From assembly GCA_944326135.1 (NCBI GenBank), contig CALVCU010000015.1, forward strand, positions 1 through 64,000: DNA of 64,000 bases, given 5' to 3'. Numbering within the stretch: the stretch's first letter is position 1; each line of letters begins with the position of its first letter. Source of the DNA: an uncultured Ligilactobacillus sp. (GTDB lineage Bacteria > Bacillota > Bacilli > Lactobacillales > Lactobacillaceae). The notes under the pieces were generated by a model, which made no database searches, had not been told where the DNA came from, and worked only from the letters and a program-made list of their open reading frames with translations. The position numbers and the translations under genes are program-made. Below, one piece after another: positions 9,780 through 17,775 of this stretch.

Positions 9780-9857
9780 ATGGTTAATTACAATAATGTT
9801 AATAATAATAATCGTACATATTTTATTAATATTATTGCGGATAATCATGTTTTATAA
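9780..9857 (+). CDS. Asn-rich leader peptide of asnA (25 codons)
   Basis: A short ORF with a textbook ribosome site (AAAGGAGG, 7 nt spacing) directly under the consensus promoter. Nine of its 25 codons are Asn (positions 3, 5, 6, 8-11, 17 and 22), including four in a row, all AAT. Downstream lie a strong terminator and then asnA. Leader peptides rich in the codon of the pathway product are the sensors of ribosome-mediated attenuation (as in trp, his and leu operons of enterobacteria). The sequence from the GCG codon at 9837 to 9846 can pair with the 5' arm of the terminator, so a ribosome paused on the Asn run would leave it free, while one that reaches the stop codon would cover it. That makes the design self-consistent. 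Function is inferred; no protein role is expected for the peptide. Confidence 0.85.
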   Translation: MVNYNNVNNNNRTYFINIIADNHVL

Positions 9858-9938
9858 TTCTATACTTTTGTATCTTCATATTATTTAGATGATTGTATTC
9901 AAAGGTTATCTGCAGAAGCAGATAACCTTTTTTCTTTT
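9835..9938 (+). promoter_or_regulatory. Transcription attenuator of asnA (antiterminator and terminator)
   Basis: Terminator: AAAGGTTATCTGC (9901-9913), loop AGAA, GCAGATAACCTTT (9918-9930), then T residues. Antiterminator: GCGGATAATC (9837-9846), inside the leader reading frame, pairs with GGTTATCTGC (9904-9913) over ten bases with two G-U pairs, extended by two more at 9835-9836. The two structures exclude each other because both use 9904-9913. Asn shortage should stall ribosomes at 9801-9812 and favour the antiterminator. There is no T-box core sequence (GGTGGTACCGCG type) anywhere in this leader. Confidence 0.82.
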
Positions 9939-9952
9939 GGAGGGATTATATT

Positions 9953-10915
9953 ATGGATGATAAATATCAAATACTCAAAGACATTTACATTTTAAGACAA
10001 ACTTTTAGCGAAGAGTTAAGTAAAAATTTGAAGTTGATTCCGACACCAGCTCCACTTTTTGTAGATAAACAATCAGGTTTAAATGATAACTTAAATGGGG
10101 TCGAACGCCCAGTACAATTCATGACCAAAGGAGGAGAAGACTTAGAAGTAATTCATTCTTTAGCTAAATGGAAACGTTATGCTCTTTATAAATTTGGAAT
10201 TGAATCAGGACATGGCATTGTAACAGATATGAGGGCAATTCGACGAGATGAGGACTTAGATGCGATTCATTCGTATTATGTTGATCAATGGGATTGGGAG
10301 AAAGTGATTTCAAAGGAACAGCGCTCATTAGCCTTTCTGAAAGAAACAGTAACAGAAATTTTTCAAGCATTAAAGACAACCGAAGATATTTTACTTAAAA
10401 AAGTACCAAACCTATCACGTAAACTTCCAGATGAAATTTCATTTATAACCACTCAAGAATTAGAAGATAGATATCCGAACCTAACTCCTAAAGAGCGTGA
10501 AAATATAATTGCAAAAGAAAAGAAGGCCGTTTTTATTATTGGAATCGGCAAAAAACTAAAGTCAGGTAATAGACATGATTTGCGGGCACCTGATTATGAT
10601 GATTGGGAATTAAATGGCGATATTTTAGTTTACGATCCTGTATTAGATAGCAGTTTAGAATTATCATCGATGGGAATTCGAGTAGATGATGAATCATTGA
10701 AACGACAACTAAAAGAATGTAACTGCTTAGAACGTTTAGAATTACCGTTTCATGAAAAAATTATTAAAAAGCAGTTACCATATTCCATTGGTGGTGGAAT
10801 TGGTCAGTCAAGGCTTTGTATGTTTATGCTTGAAAAGCAACATATTGCTGAAGTACAACCATCAACATGGAAGTCGATTTCCAAACAATTAGATGAAATA
10901 AGCTTTTTAATTTAG
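9953..10915 (+). CDS. asnA: Aspartate-ammonia ligase (asparagine synthetase A)
   Basis: Makes asparagine from aspartate, ammonia and ATP. The 320-residue protein is close to the usual AsnA length (about 330) and shows the class II tRNA-synthetase-like core: PTPAPLFVDKQSGLNDNLNG, VQFMTKGGEDLEVIHSLAKW, then RAIRRDEDLDAIHSYYVDQW, and near the end YSIGGGIGQSRLCMFMLEK. The ATG at 9953 follows GGAGGG by 8 nt. It is preceded by an Asn leader peptide and attenuator and followed after 13 bp by an acidic amino acid symporter, so the operon couples aspartate uptake to its amidation. Confidence 0.96.
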   Translation: MDDKYQILKDIYILRQTFSEELSKNLKLIPTPAPLFVDKQSGLNDNLNGVERPVQFMTKGGEDLEVIHSLAKWKRYALYKFGIESGHGIVTDMRAIRRDEDLDAIHSYYVDQWDWEKVISKEQRSLAFLKETVTEIFQALKTTEDILLKKVPNLSRKLPDEISFITTQELEDRYPNLTPKERENIIAKEKKAVFIIGIGKKLKSGNRHDLRAPDYDDWELNGDILVYDPVLDSSLELSSMGIRVDDESLKRQLKECNCLERLELPFHEKIIKKQLPYSIGGGIGQSRLCMFMLEKQHIAEVQPSTWKSISKQLDEISFLI

Positions 10916-10928
10916 GGGGTAACTGAAT

Positions 10929-12194
10929 ATGAATAAGAAGGTTTGGCGTTTATCATTAGGATGGCAAATTTTAATTGGATTAGTTGTAGGGATTATTTTA
11001 GGATGTATTTTCTATGACAATAATCAATTTATTAAGTTCTCAAATGAGATAGGTGCAACATTTATTAATTTAATTTCAATGATTGTTTTGCCAATCGTTA
11101 TTTCTAGTTTAACGGTAGGAATTGCCAATTTGGGTGACATAAAAAAATTAGGAAGAATTGGGCTTAAAACGTTGATATATTTTGAGGTTCTATCAACAAT
11201 TGCTTTTATTTTAGGCTTTTTTATATCCAATGTTGCACATTTAGGTTATATGGTAGATCTTAGCAAATTAAAAGGTGCAGACATCTCACAATATATACAT
11301 ACAGCTCAAGCAAATAAAAATTCTGGATTAGGTACAATTTTAATGTCAATTGTTCCAACCAATATTTTCTCAGCCTTGTCGAAGGGAGAAATGCTTCCAA
11401 TCATTTTCTTCTGTGTTTTATTAGGGTTAGGGATTGCTTCAATTGGCGACAAAGGGCAAATAATTATTGACTTCTTAAATGCAATAGCTGCTGTAATGTT
11501 TAAAATGACAAATTGGGTTATGCATTTTGCACCATTCGGTGTTGCAGGACTTATTGGTTCAACCATCGCTAAATTGGGAATTTCTAGTTTAAAACCTCTT
11601 ATTCTATTTATTGCCTTAGCATATTTGACGATGTTGATTTTTATTTTTGTAGTTTTAGGGATTACTTCTAGAATCTTTAAGTTACGAATTGTTGATCAAC
11701 TAAAAGCAGTAAAAGAAGAGCTAGTTTTGGCTTTTACTACTGCTAGTTCCGAAGTTACTTTACCAAGTTTAATTCAGAAAACGCAGAAATTAGGAGTATC
11801 CAAATCTATTGCTTCTTTTGTCATACCAACAGGATATACTTTTAACTTAGATGGATCTGCTATTTATCAAGCTTTAGCTGCCATATTTATGGCACAGGCA
11901 TATCATATTCATTTAAGTATCGCACAACAACTAACATTACTTGTTACGTTGATGATAACTTCTAAAGGAATGGCAGGAGTTCCTGGAGCTTCATTTATTG
12001 TATTAATGACTTCAGTAACTGCGATTGGCGTGCCAGTTTCTGGATTGGCATTAATAGCAGGAATAGATCGGTTAGTTGATATGGGGAGAACTGTAGTAAA
12101 TGTAATTGGAAATGTAACAGCCACTTTAGTAATCGGAAAGTCAGAAAATGAATTTGATCAAGCAAAACATGACAGTTATATTTGTAATATATAG
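10929..12194 (+). CDS. Dicarboxylate/amino acid:cation symporter (GltP/GltT family), probable aspartate/glutamate importer
   Basis: A 421-residue DAACS-family transporter. Signature elements are present: the HP1 serine motif (TTASSEVTLP), the TM7 motif (YTFNLDGSAIY, for NMDGT), the HP2 loop (KGMAGVPGASF) and DRLVDMGRTVVNVIGN in TM8. In GltPh the TM8 Asp and Arg bind the substrate amino group and side-chain carboxylate, and both are kept here, which favours acidic amino acids over neutral ones. It has its own ribosome site (GGGGG, 9 nt) and ends at a strong terminator. Co-transcription with asnA suggests it brings in aspartate for asparagine synthesis. Confidence 0.9.
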   Translation: MNKKVWRLSLGWQILIGLVVGIILGCIFYDNNQFIKFSNEIGATFINLISMIVLPIVISSLTVGIANLGDIKKLGRIGLKTLIYFEVLSTIAFILGFFISNVAHLGYMVDLSKLKGADISQYIHTAQANKNSGLGTILMSIVPTNIFSALSKGEMLPIIFFCVLLGLGIASIGDKGQIIIDFLNAIAAVMFKMTNWVMHFAPFGVAGLIGSTIAKLGISSLKPLILFIALAYLTMLIFIFVVLGITSRIFKLRIVDQLKAVKEELVLAFTTASSEVTLPSLIQKTQKLGVSKSIASFVIPTGYTFNLDGSAIYQALAAIFMAQAYHIHLSIAQQLTLLVTLMITSKGMAGVPGASFIVLMTSVTAIGVPVSGLALIAGIDRLVDMGRTVVNVIGNVTATLVIGKSENEFDQAKHDSYICNI

Positions 12195-12205
12195 ATTTGA
12201 ATAAT

Positions 12206-12240
12206 AAAAAGGTATTAGTTTTTAAACTAATACCTTTTTT
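12206..12240. terminator. Bidirectional terminator between symporter and oatA
   Basis: AAAAAGGTATTAGTTT (12206-12221) pairs with AAACTAATACCTTTTT (12224-12239). It has A and T runs on both sides, so it serves both convergent units. Confidence 0.9.
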
Positions 12241-12241
12241 G

Positions 12242-14104
12242 TTAATTATTATAGAATGTTAGAATTTGTTTTAAAATGTATTCACCATAGTATTTCAAAC
12301 CATTTTCGTTGGGATGCACGTTGTCAGCATAGAACCAATCAGATTTATTGTTTGAATAACCATACCAATCGATGATATGAAGATTATGATATTGTTTCTG
12401 AGCTTTCTGAAGGGTGTCGTTAACATCATTTTGCCATGGCTTAGTTGGGACATGAACGTTTATCCAAAATACATTTCTATCAGAACCAACAATATCCATA
12501 ATCCTGGAGATAGTATCTTGAGAAACAGTTCCGTTAGTTCCTAAGCTGATTAGTACAGTAGAAGCAAGTTGTTGCTGATCTTTCATAGTTTGTAAAATAT
12601 CTGGAGCAGCATTTGCTTGTCTACCGACTTGTGCATTAATTATAATTTTAGGAAATTCTTGTTGTAATGTATTAGAAGCATCAGCCATTACAGAATCGCC
12701 CACACCAGTGATTTGTAAATTAGCAGCAAAATCTTTTCCAGCAGGAGTGATCTGCCCATTTTTAATTAGAACTTTCTTGTTTTGTATTTTTTGTTTTGTA
12801 GAAAACTTAACTTTCTTATTATGAGCAGCTGTTTTCTTTTGGTTATCTGCAATTTGATGTTGTAGTGAAACTTTATCTTTTTGGTCAGCACTATTAACAG
12901 TGGGTTTGCAGAAGAACATACCATATGATGCAATACAAAATAGAATTAAGACAATAAATAATGGTAATTGGCGTGGTTTTATACCATTTTGCAAGCGTGC
13001 TTTAAGCACTTTGAAGGTATTTTTGAATTTAAATCTACGTAGTGGTTTTTCAACAAAACGATAAGATAATTCACTAATGATTAAAATAAGTGCGATTTCG
13101 ATTGTAGCGCTCATTAGAGGATGATTGCCGACATTGACTCTTGATTCATAAAATACCATTACTGGATATTGATAAATATAAATACCGTAGCTTCTTTTAC
13201 CTAACCATGTAAATAATTTATTAGTTAAAAGACGATTTAAGTCAGCACCAGGATGAGCGACGGCAGCTACTAATAACATTGAAAAAATGGAGAAAATAAA
13301 CATCCCACCACGATACATGAATGCAGTTTCTCCATTCATATTGAAGAACATTAGTATGATTAAAATAAGAGAAATAATACCAATCGCGTCTAGAATAACT
13401 CTATTATGAATCTTCAATTCTTTTTTTAATTTTGTGCTTGGCCAAACAAAAGCAAGGCCAACGCCAAATAAGATTGAGAATAATCTTGTATCAGTGCCAT
13501 AGTAAACACGTGATGGATCTTGCCCAGAACGATATAAAAGAGCCATTAAGATTCCTGAAATGACAGCGGTAGTGGCAATTCCAATACAGATATTTTTATA
13601 TTTAAAATTACATCTTAATAAAATTAACAGTATAATGGGCCAAATTAAATAGAATTGACCTTCAATCGACAGTGACCATAAATGAGTCCAAGGTGAACTA
13701 ACACCAAAATTATTGAAATATGATTGATGATGTGCGATTTCGACCCAATTATATACATACATTAAATTAGAAAAGATTGTTGATTTAATGTTTTTCAACA
13801 ATGAACGTTGAAAAAGGGTAATACAAGCAGTTACGCTAAAAAGCATAACCACTAATCCAGGGTATAGACGGTGGATTCTGCGATTATAGAAATTTTTAAT
13901 GCTAATATCTTCATTTTGTTCCCATTCTTGTAATAATAGATCTGTAATTAAATACCCTGATAAAACAAAGAAAATAGGGACACCTAAAAGGCCTCCTTGC
14001 ATACTTCCTGGTAAAATATGATATGAAATAACAGCAATGACTGCTAAAGCTCGAATACCATCAAAACCAGTAATATATCTGCTATTAGTTAATCTCTTTT
14101 CCAT
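12242..14104 (-). CDS. oatA: Peptidoglycan/cell-wall O-acetyltransferase, OatA-like
   Basis: Two-domain enzyme that O-acetylates cell-wall glycan, typically giving lysozyme resistance. The N-terminal 400 residues are an acyltransferase-3 membrane domain (FDGIRALAVIAVISYHILPG with the conserved His near residue 28, then FFVLSGYLITDLLL). The C-terminal part is an extracellular SGNH esterase-fold domain. Its catalytic Ser is in GVGDSVM (about residue 470), the Asn/Gly block in LGTNG, and the Asp-His pair in DNVHPN (about residue 597). Length (620) fits OatA of lactobacilli. ATG at 14104. The exact acceptor (MurNAc or GlcNAc) is not decided by the sequence. Confidence 0.9.
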   Translation of the reverse strand: MEKRLTNSRYITGFDGIRALAVIAVISYHILPGSMQGGLLGVPIFFVLSGYLITDLLLQEWEQNEDISIKNFYNRRIHRLYPGLVVMLFSVTACITLFQRSLLKNIKSTIFSNLMYVYNWVEIAHHQSYFNNFGVSSPWTHLWSLSIEGQFYLIWPIILLILLRCNFKYKNICIGIATTAVISGILMALLYRSGQDPSRVYYGTDTRLFSILFGVGLAFVWPSTKLKKELKIHNRVILDAIGIISLILIILMFFNMNGETAFMYRGGMFIFSIFSMLLVAAVAHPGADLNRLLTNKLFTWLGKRSYGIYIYQYPVMVFYESRVNVGNHPLMSATIEIALILIISELSYRFVEKPLRRFKFKNTFKVLKARLQNGIKPRQLPLFIVLILFCIASYGMFFCKPTVNSADQKDKVSLQHQIADNQKKTAAHNKKVKFSTKQKIQNKKVLIKNGQITPAGKDFAANLQITGVGDSVMADASNTLQQEFPKIIINAQVGRQANAAPDILQTMKDQQQLASTVLISLGTNGTVSQDTISRIMDIVGSDRNVFWINVHVPTKPWQNDVNDTLQKAQKQYHNLHIIDWYGYSNNKSDWFYADNVHPNENGLKYYGEYILKQILTFYNN

Positions 14105-14506
14105 GATTTTTTATACTCCATTATTTTTGTTATCTTAAAGATTATACTCTTATTCTCCACGAGATATATAAAAAATACATTTTATTTGTCATTTTAATTT
14201 AAAGATGTCCTATTAATTGAAGTTATATGTCAGATACGTTATTTTTTAATCAGTTTATATGAAATATTAGTTGTGGAAATTAACAATGATTTCGTTATAT
14301 AATTTTTGAAATTTAATACAAAAATTAATAATTAATAAAAGAAAATATATAAATAGTCTGATATATTAATACCAGACTATAAATGGAATATTGAGTGTGT
14401 GAAATAGAGGAATTTTATTCCTCTATTTTTTAGTATGCTCTAATCAAAATAAAAAATCAAATTTTTTTTGGAAATTTAAACCATTTGGAAAATTAATCAA
14501 ATTGTT
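14105..14506. other. 402-bp AT-rich gap
   Basis: No convincing ORF. The left part should hold the leftward oatA promoter. The right part holds two hairpins reading rightward, described separately as a possible small RNA. Confidence 0.5.
14350..14432 (+). ncRNA. Possible small RNA ending in a rightward terminator
   Basis: Two stems, ATAGTCTG/CAGACTAT (14353-14360 with 14373-14380) and AAATAGAGGAA/TTCCTCTATTT (14402-14412 with 14418-14428). The second is followed by T residues on the plus strand only. No rightward gene ends here: both neighbours are leftward. A terminator without a gene suggests a short rightward transcript. The promoter is not clear. Confidence 0.3.
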
Positions 14507-15187
14507 TCACATGAAAAGTGAAAGAACTAATAAAATTATTGATAATAAAGGTAAAATAATATCTTTTTTTATTAATACTGGGTATAAAATATATCCTTTA
14601 TTAGATATATTATTTATTTCTAGTGCCAATAGAAATGAAGCAATAAAGATAATATCAGCGGTTTGACTGATACCATATATTTTCATATTATCAGTTTGTT
14701 CAATAATACTTGTGAGTAAAATTAAAAATAAAAATAGTGATAATAATAAATGACCAGTAGCTACTTTATATGTGTTTTTATTTTTGTCGTTAAGTTTAAT
14801 TGAGCAAAAGCACATTGTAATATATAAAAACAAAGAACAAAGGACTAAATTCATTGTATTACCTATTAAGTTTATGGATGTAGGATGAAAATTTTGTTGC
14901 GGAGATAGTAATTCTATAAACTTTATAAGGACAAATATTCCTGCATTATATATTAATAATCCAATAAGTGAGTACTTAAAAATGCTTTTGAAAAGGTTCG
15001 ATAATTTTTTACAATCTTTGTTGATTATATTAATGCAAATAATAAGCAATCCTAATATCAAAACATATAGGAATGAAAAGGTGATTGAAAAAAGCCTTTT
15101 TAAAGAAATAAGATATAAAACGAAACAGATCGACAGAACCCATATTACAGAATTTTTTAAGAGATTAAATATATTGTTAGTTTTCAT
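14507..15187 (-). CDS. Unrecognised multi-pass membrane protein, last gene of the protease operon
   Basis: A 226-residue hydrophobic protein with about seven membrane segments (for example VIWVLSICFVLYLISLKRLF at the N-terminus) and few charged loops. I do not recognise a family. ATG at 15187 with GGAG upstream; only 25 bp separate it from the sortase-like gene, so both should be on one transcript with the subtilase. By position it could help processing, export or anchoring of the protease, but this is inference. Confidence 0.6.
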   Translation of the reverse strand: MKTNNIFNLLKNSVIWVLSICFVLYLISLKRLFSITFSFLYVLILGLLIICINIINKDCKKLSNLFKSIFKYSLIGLLIYNAGIFVLIKFIELLSPQQNFHPTSINLIGNTMNLVLCSLFLYITMCFCSIKLNDKNKNTYKVATGHLLLSLFLFLILLTSIIEQTDNMKIYGISQTADIIFIASFLLALEINNISNKGYILYPVLIKKDIILPLLSIILLVLSLFM

Positions 15188-15212
15188 ATTTTACAATTTC
15201 TCCTGTACTTAT

Positions 15213-15875
15213 TTAGTAAGATATTTTTTGTTTTAAATAACGTTTTGTATGTTGTGAAAGATTATCAAAATCGGTTACAGACGTTAACTTTCCAATATAG
15301 ATTTCTTTTTTCTTGTTTTTATGACTGTTAGTTATGAGCGTGAGTGTTGGATGCTTATCAGATGATAGGCATGAATATTTTTCTTTGGAAATCGTTTTTT
15401 GAGATACAATTTGAAAAGTATAATTCTTTTTGAAATCTGTAACGTATATCTCTGTTCCAACGTGAGCGTTATGATAAAGCGGACTAAACAATGTCGTTTT
15501 ACTATATTGCGGATTATGTGCCATCAATGTATAATCGCCTTTTCCAATATTTTCATTAGGAGAAAGTGTTGCTGCACAAAGGCAGAGTATAGTGTTATCA
15601 ACGCCATTTGCAATAGGTACATTTAGTCCTAAATTCTCATTGTAAACAATTCCTGTCACGTGAATTTCAGGATGATTTATACGTGCTTTCATAACATCAA
15701 AAAAATTAATTAACTTTATATCATCTAAATTATAGGGAACATCGTAGACTTCAGTTTCATCGATATGAGGATGGAAACTATTAATCATATAATTTGTAAT
15801 TTGAATATGAAAGATAAGTATTAATGCAACTATAATTAAAATTCCAGTAGTAAAATAATGACGATTTTTTTTCAT
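15213..15875 (-). CDS. Sortase-fold membrane protein with the catalytic cysteine replaced (pseudo-sortase)
   Basis: A 220-residue protein with an N-terminal membrane anchor (residues 8-29) and a class A-like sortase domain. The segment NVPIANGVDNTIL, the following ATLSP and the catalytic-His motif (GDYTLMAHNP, His120) align with sortase A (NYALAGHN). The conserved TLxTC that carries the nucleophile reads TLTLITNS, with Asn at position 183 instead of Cys. The expected downstream Arg is also absent (KKEIYIGKL). Asn AAC versus Cys TGC differs at two bases, so this is not a single sequencing error. Transpeptidation by the normal mechanism is therefore unlikely; a binding or chaperone role is possible. 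Second gene of the subtilase operon. Confidence 0.75.
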   Translation of the reverse strand: MKKNRHYFTTGILIIVALILIFHIQITNYMINSFHPHIDETEVYDVPYNLDDIKLINFFDVMKARINHPEIHVTGIVYNENLGLNVPIANGVDNTILCLCAATLSPNENIGKGDYTLMAHNPQYSKTTLFSPLYHNAHVGTEIYVTDFKKNYTFQIVSQKTISKEKYSCLSSDKHPTLTLITNSHKNKKKEIYIGKLTSVTDFDNLSQHTKRYLKQKISY

Positions 15876-15891
15876 ATTTTTTCCTTTTTAA

Positions 15892-15920
15892 AAGAGGTAA
15901 GACGTTAAGTCTTACCTCTT
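15892..15920. terminator. Intercistronic hairpin between subtilase and sortase-like gene
   Basis: Perfect 12-bp stem AAGAGGTAAGAC / GTCTTACCTCTT with a GTTAA loop. On the minus strand only four T residues follow, so it is a weak terminator or an mRNA-stabilising stem that would lower expression of the two downstream genes relative to the protease. Confidence 0.55.
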
Positions 15921-15946
15921 CTATTTTTTATCCTTTTATATTAATT

Positions 15947-17629
15947 TTAGTATCCCCACCACCAGTTGCTGTTCCACCAGTCATCGTCGCCGTCGTCAGA
16001 AGATGATGATTGACTTGAAGAACTACTGATGCTTGATGATTTAGAACTCTTATTTGAAGAACTGTTTGAAGAAATGATATTAGAAGAAATCAAACTAGAA
16101 CTATTATTAATAATTGCAGATGAACTAGAATTATTTACTTTTTTAGAACTTGAATTATGGCTAGAGTTATTCTTAGAACTAGAATTACTATTATTGCCTA
16201 CTAATTTGTTTAGAGTAACACAAGGTAATCCATATTTATTAGTTTCTAATGAACTTTGAAGTTTAGATTTAACTCCATTTGGATTATTGTATAAATTATT
16301 TTCAGAAATTTCATGAGCAATCATTCCAGTTACTTCAGGTGCAGAGAATGATGTTCCAAGTCCAAAACTATATTGACCGTTGTGACCGCTGTATGTTAAA
16401 AGCCAATCTGTTGGGATGTATTGTTGAATAGGATTATCTATTCCTGTTCGATTTGAGTCACCACCAGGAGCATAAACAGAATCTTTAGAGTAGCATGAGT
16501 ATTCTGAACGTTCCCCTTGGTTACCAGTAGCAGCTACTTGGATAATACCTGGGACACTAGCAGGTAAATTTGCACCCTGTCCTTGTGCATGCACTTGAGG
16601 ATTCTTTTTGTTGATGTAATTAGTAATTGCTTGAGAATCATCTAAGTTAAGACTTTCATTTCCGGCAGCTACAACTACAGTACTACCATGTTGCTTTGCG
16701 TATTCAACAGCACGAGTCCAAGCTTGGTATTCTGCTAAATCGTTATAACCATTTTGACCATAGTAACCGCCAGTAATAATTCCATATCGACCTAAACTCA
16801 TGTTAATAACATCATCGCCATTGTCTACGGCTTTAACTAATGCTTTTAGTACCCAAGATGGATTACATCCTTTTTGAGAAAATACACGATATTCGTCAAC
16901 TGTTACGTTAGGATTAACACCGACCATTTCGTCTGTTCCCATAATTAAACTAGTAACAGATGTACCATGTCCAATACGATCTTCAACATCATTGGCGTTA
17001 CCATTTTCATCATTATCTTGATTATTAAATCCACCTTGAGGAACAAAGTTTTCTGTATATCTAACTTTGCTACCTAATTCATTACGATAATCGCTTGTAA
17101 TCCCACTATCGATAATACCAACTTTTACATGTGAATTTTTATCGTTAACATATTTTTCAGGATCTTTAGACATCATATGCATGTTCCATTGACGATCCCA
17201 TAAGTATTTATTCATAGGATTATCTGGATCAGAGCTAGAAGGAATTGCTGTTGGTGTATATGAATCATTTGCTTTTTTATCAGGTGTTTGAACATCGGCA
17301 TTAGTATTTTTTTCAATCTTTTTTTCTTGTTGTTGGCTAGTCCGATCAGTTTCAATCCAACCAATTTCAGGAATTACAGACTTAACCTTAATACCTTGAC
17401 TCTTAATGTAGTTAACAGTGTTGTCGACAGTTTTTTTATCATCATTTTTGGTTAAAACAAAACTTGTCGTTGTGTTAGGAACATTCTTTTCTTGTTGTTC
17501 AACTTGATTTTGAGGGTTTACAGAAACATTTCCGTTTTTAGCATCTGCAGCTGATACCGGAATAGTTGTCATTAAAGAAGAACAAATTAAAGTTGTAGAA
17601 AATAAACTAAAAAACTTGGATTTTTTCAT
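15947..17629 (-). CDS. Secreted subtilisin-like serine protease with Ser-rich and Trp-rich tail
   Basis: A 560-residue S8 protease. The start is ATG at 17629 (GAGG 7 nt upstream), giving a clear signal peptide ending VSAADA; the GTG 12 bases earlier is not needed. A propeptide of about 100 residues precedes the catalytic domain. The triad is Asp174 (VGIIDSG), His221 (GHGTS) and Ser427 (GTSFSAP), with oxyanion Asn324 (AAGNES). After residue 480 comes a serine/asparagine linker. The last 15 residues are acidic then aromatic (DDGDDDWWNSNWWWGY), with no LPxTG or membrane anchor. It heads the operon protease, pseudo-sortase, membrane protein and follows the 8-codon peptide ORF, so peptide-dependent control by the Rgg regulator is likely. 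Confidence 0.9.
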   Translation of the reverse strand: MKKSKFFSLFSTTLICSSLMTTIPVSAADAKNGNVSVNPQNQVEQQEKNVPNTTTSFVLTKNDDKKTVDNTVNYIKSQGIKVKSVIPEIGWIETDRTSQQQEKKIEKNTNADVQTPDKKANDSYTPTAIPSSSDPDNPMNKYLWDRQWNMHMMSKDPEKYVNDKNSHVKVGIIDSGITSDYRNELGSKVRYTENFVPQGGFNNQDNDENGNANDVEDRIGHGTSVTSLIMGTDEMVGVNPNVTVDEYRVFSQKGCNPSWVLKALVKAVDNGDDVINMSLGRYGIITGGYYGQNGYNDLAEYQAWTRAVEYAKQHGSTVVVAAGNESLNLDDSQAITNYINKKNPQVHAQGQGANLPASVPGIIQVAATGNQGERSEYSCYSKDSVYAPGGDSNRTGIDNPIQQYIPTDWLLTYSGHNGQYSFGLGTSFSAPEVTGMIAHEISENNLYNNPNGVKSKLQSSLETNKYGLPCVTLNKLVGNNSNSSSKNNSSHNSSSKKVNNSSSSAIINNSSSLISSNIISSNSSSNKSSKSSSISSSSSQSSSSDDGDDDWWNSNWWWGY

Positions 17630-17676
17630 AATTAACCTCACTTTTGCTAATATATATATATAATGGGAATTTAATT

Positions 17677-17703
17677 TTATAAGAAGAATAATAAGAACAT
17701 CAT
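17677..17703 (-). CDS. Leaderless hydrophobic signalling peptide, MMFLLFFL (SIP-like)
   Basis: An eight-codon ORF, ATG to TAA, with the best ribosome site in the area (AAGGGAGG, 8 nt spacing). It lies 47 bp upstream of the subtilase start and is divergent from an Rgg-type regulator. In Streptococcus pyogenes the RopB regulator responds to SIP, an eight-residue leaderless peptide (MWLLLLFL as I recall) encoded just upstream of the protease gene speB. Length, composition, lack of any signal or pro-sequence, the divergent regulator and the downstream secreted protease all correspond. Production and activity of the peptide are inferred. A role as a mere leader ORF cannot be excluded. Confidence 0.8.
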   Translation of the reverse strand: MMFLLFFL

Positions 17704-17725
17704 ATTATCAACCTCCCTTCATTTA

Positions 17726-17743
17726 CTAATAACGTATTATTAG
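17726..17743. promoter_or_regulatory. Inverted repeat upstream of the peptide ORF
   Basis: CTAATAA-CGTA-TTATTAG, perfect 7-bp arms, 22 bp before the peptide start codon. It may be a hairpin in the leader or an extra regulator site. No T run follows, so it is not a terminator. Confidence 0.4.
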
Positions 17744-17775
17744 GATAGTTGTTTTTCTTATAAAAGAAGAAAAAT

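Noticed and set aside
9858..9952. T-box riboswitch in front of asnA
   Set aside because: No antiterminator core of the GGTGGTACCGCG type and too little room for stem I; the Asn leader peptide explains the terminator better.
13505..13516. CACGTG within oatA as a second parS
   Set aside because: Flanks do not match the 16-bp consensus.
16029..16259. Plus-strand ORF rich in Leu and Glu opposite the subtilase tail
   Set aside because: Reverse reading of the serine linker; no ribosome site and typical shadow composition.
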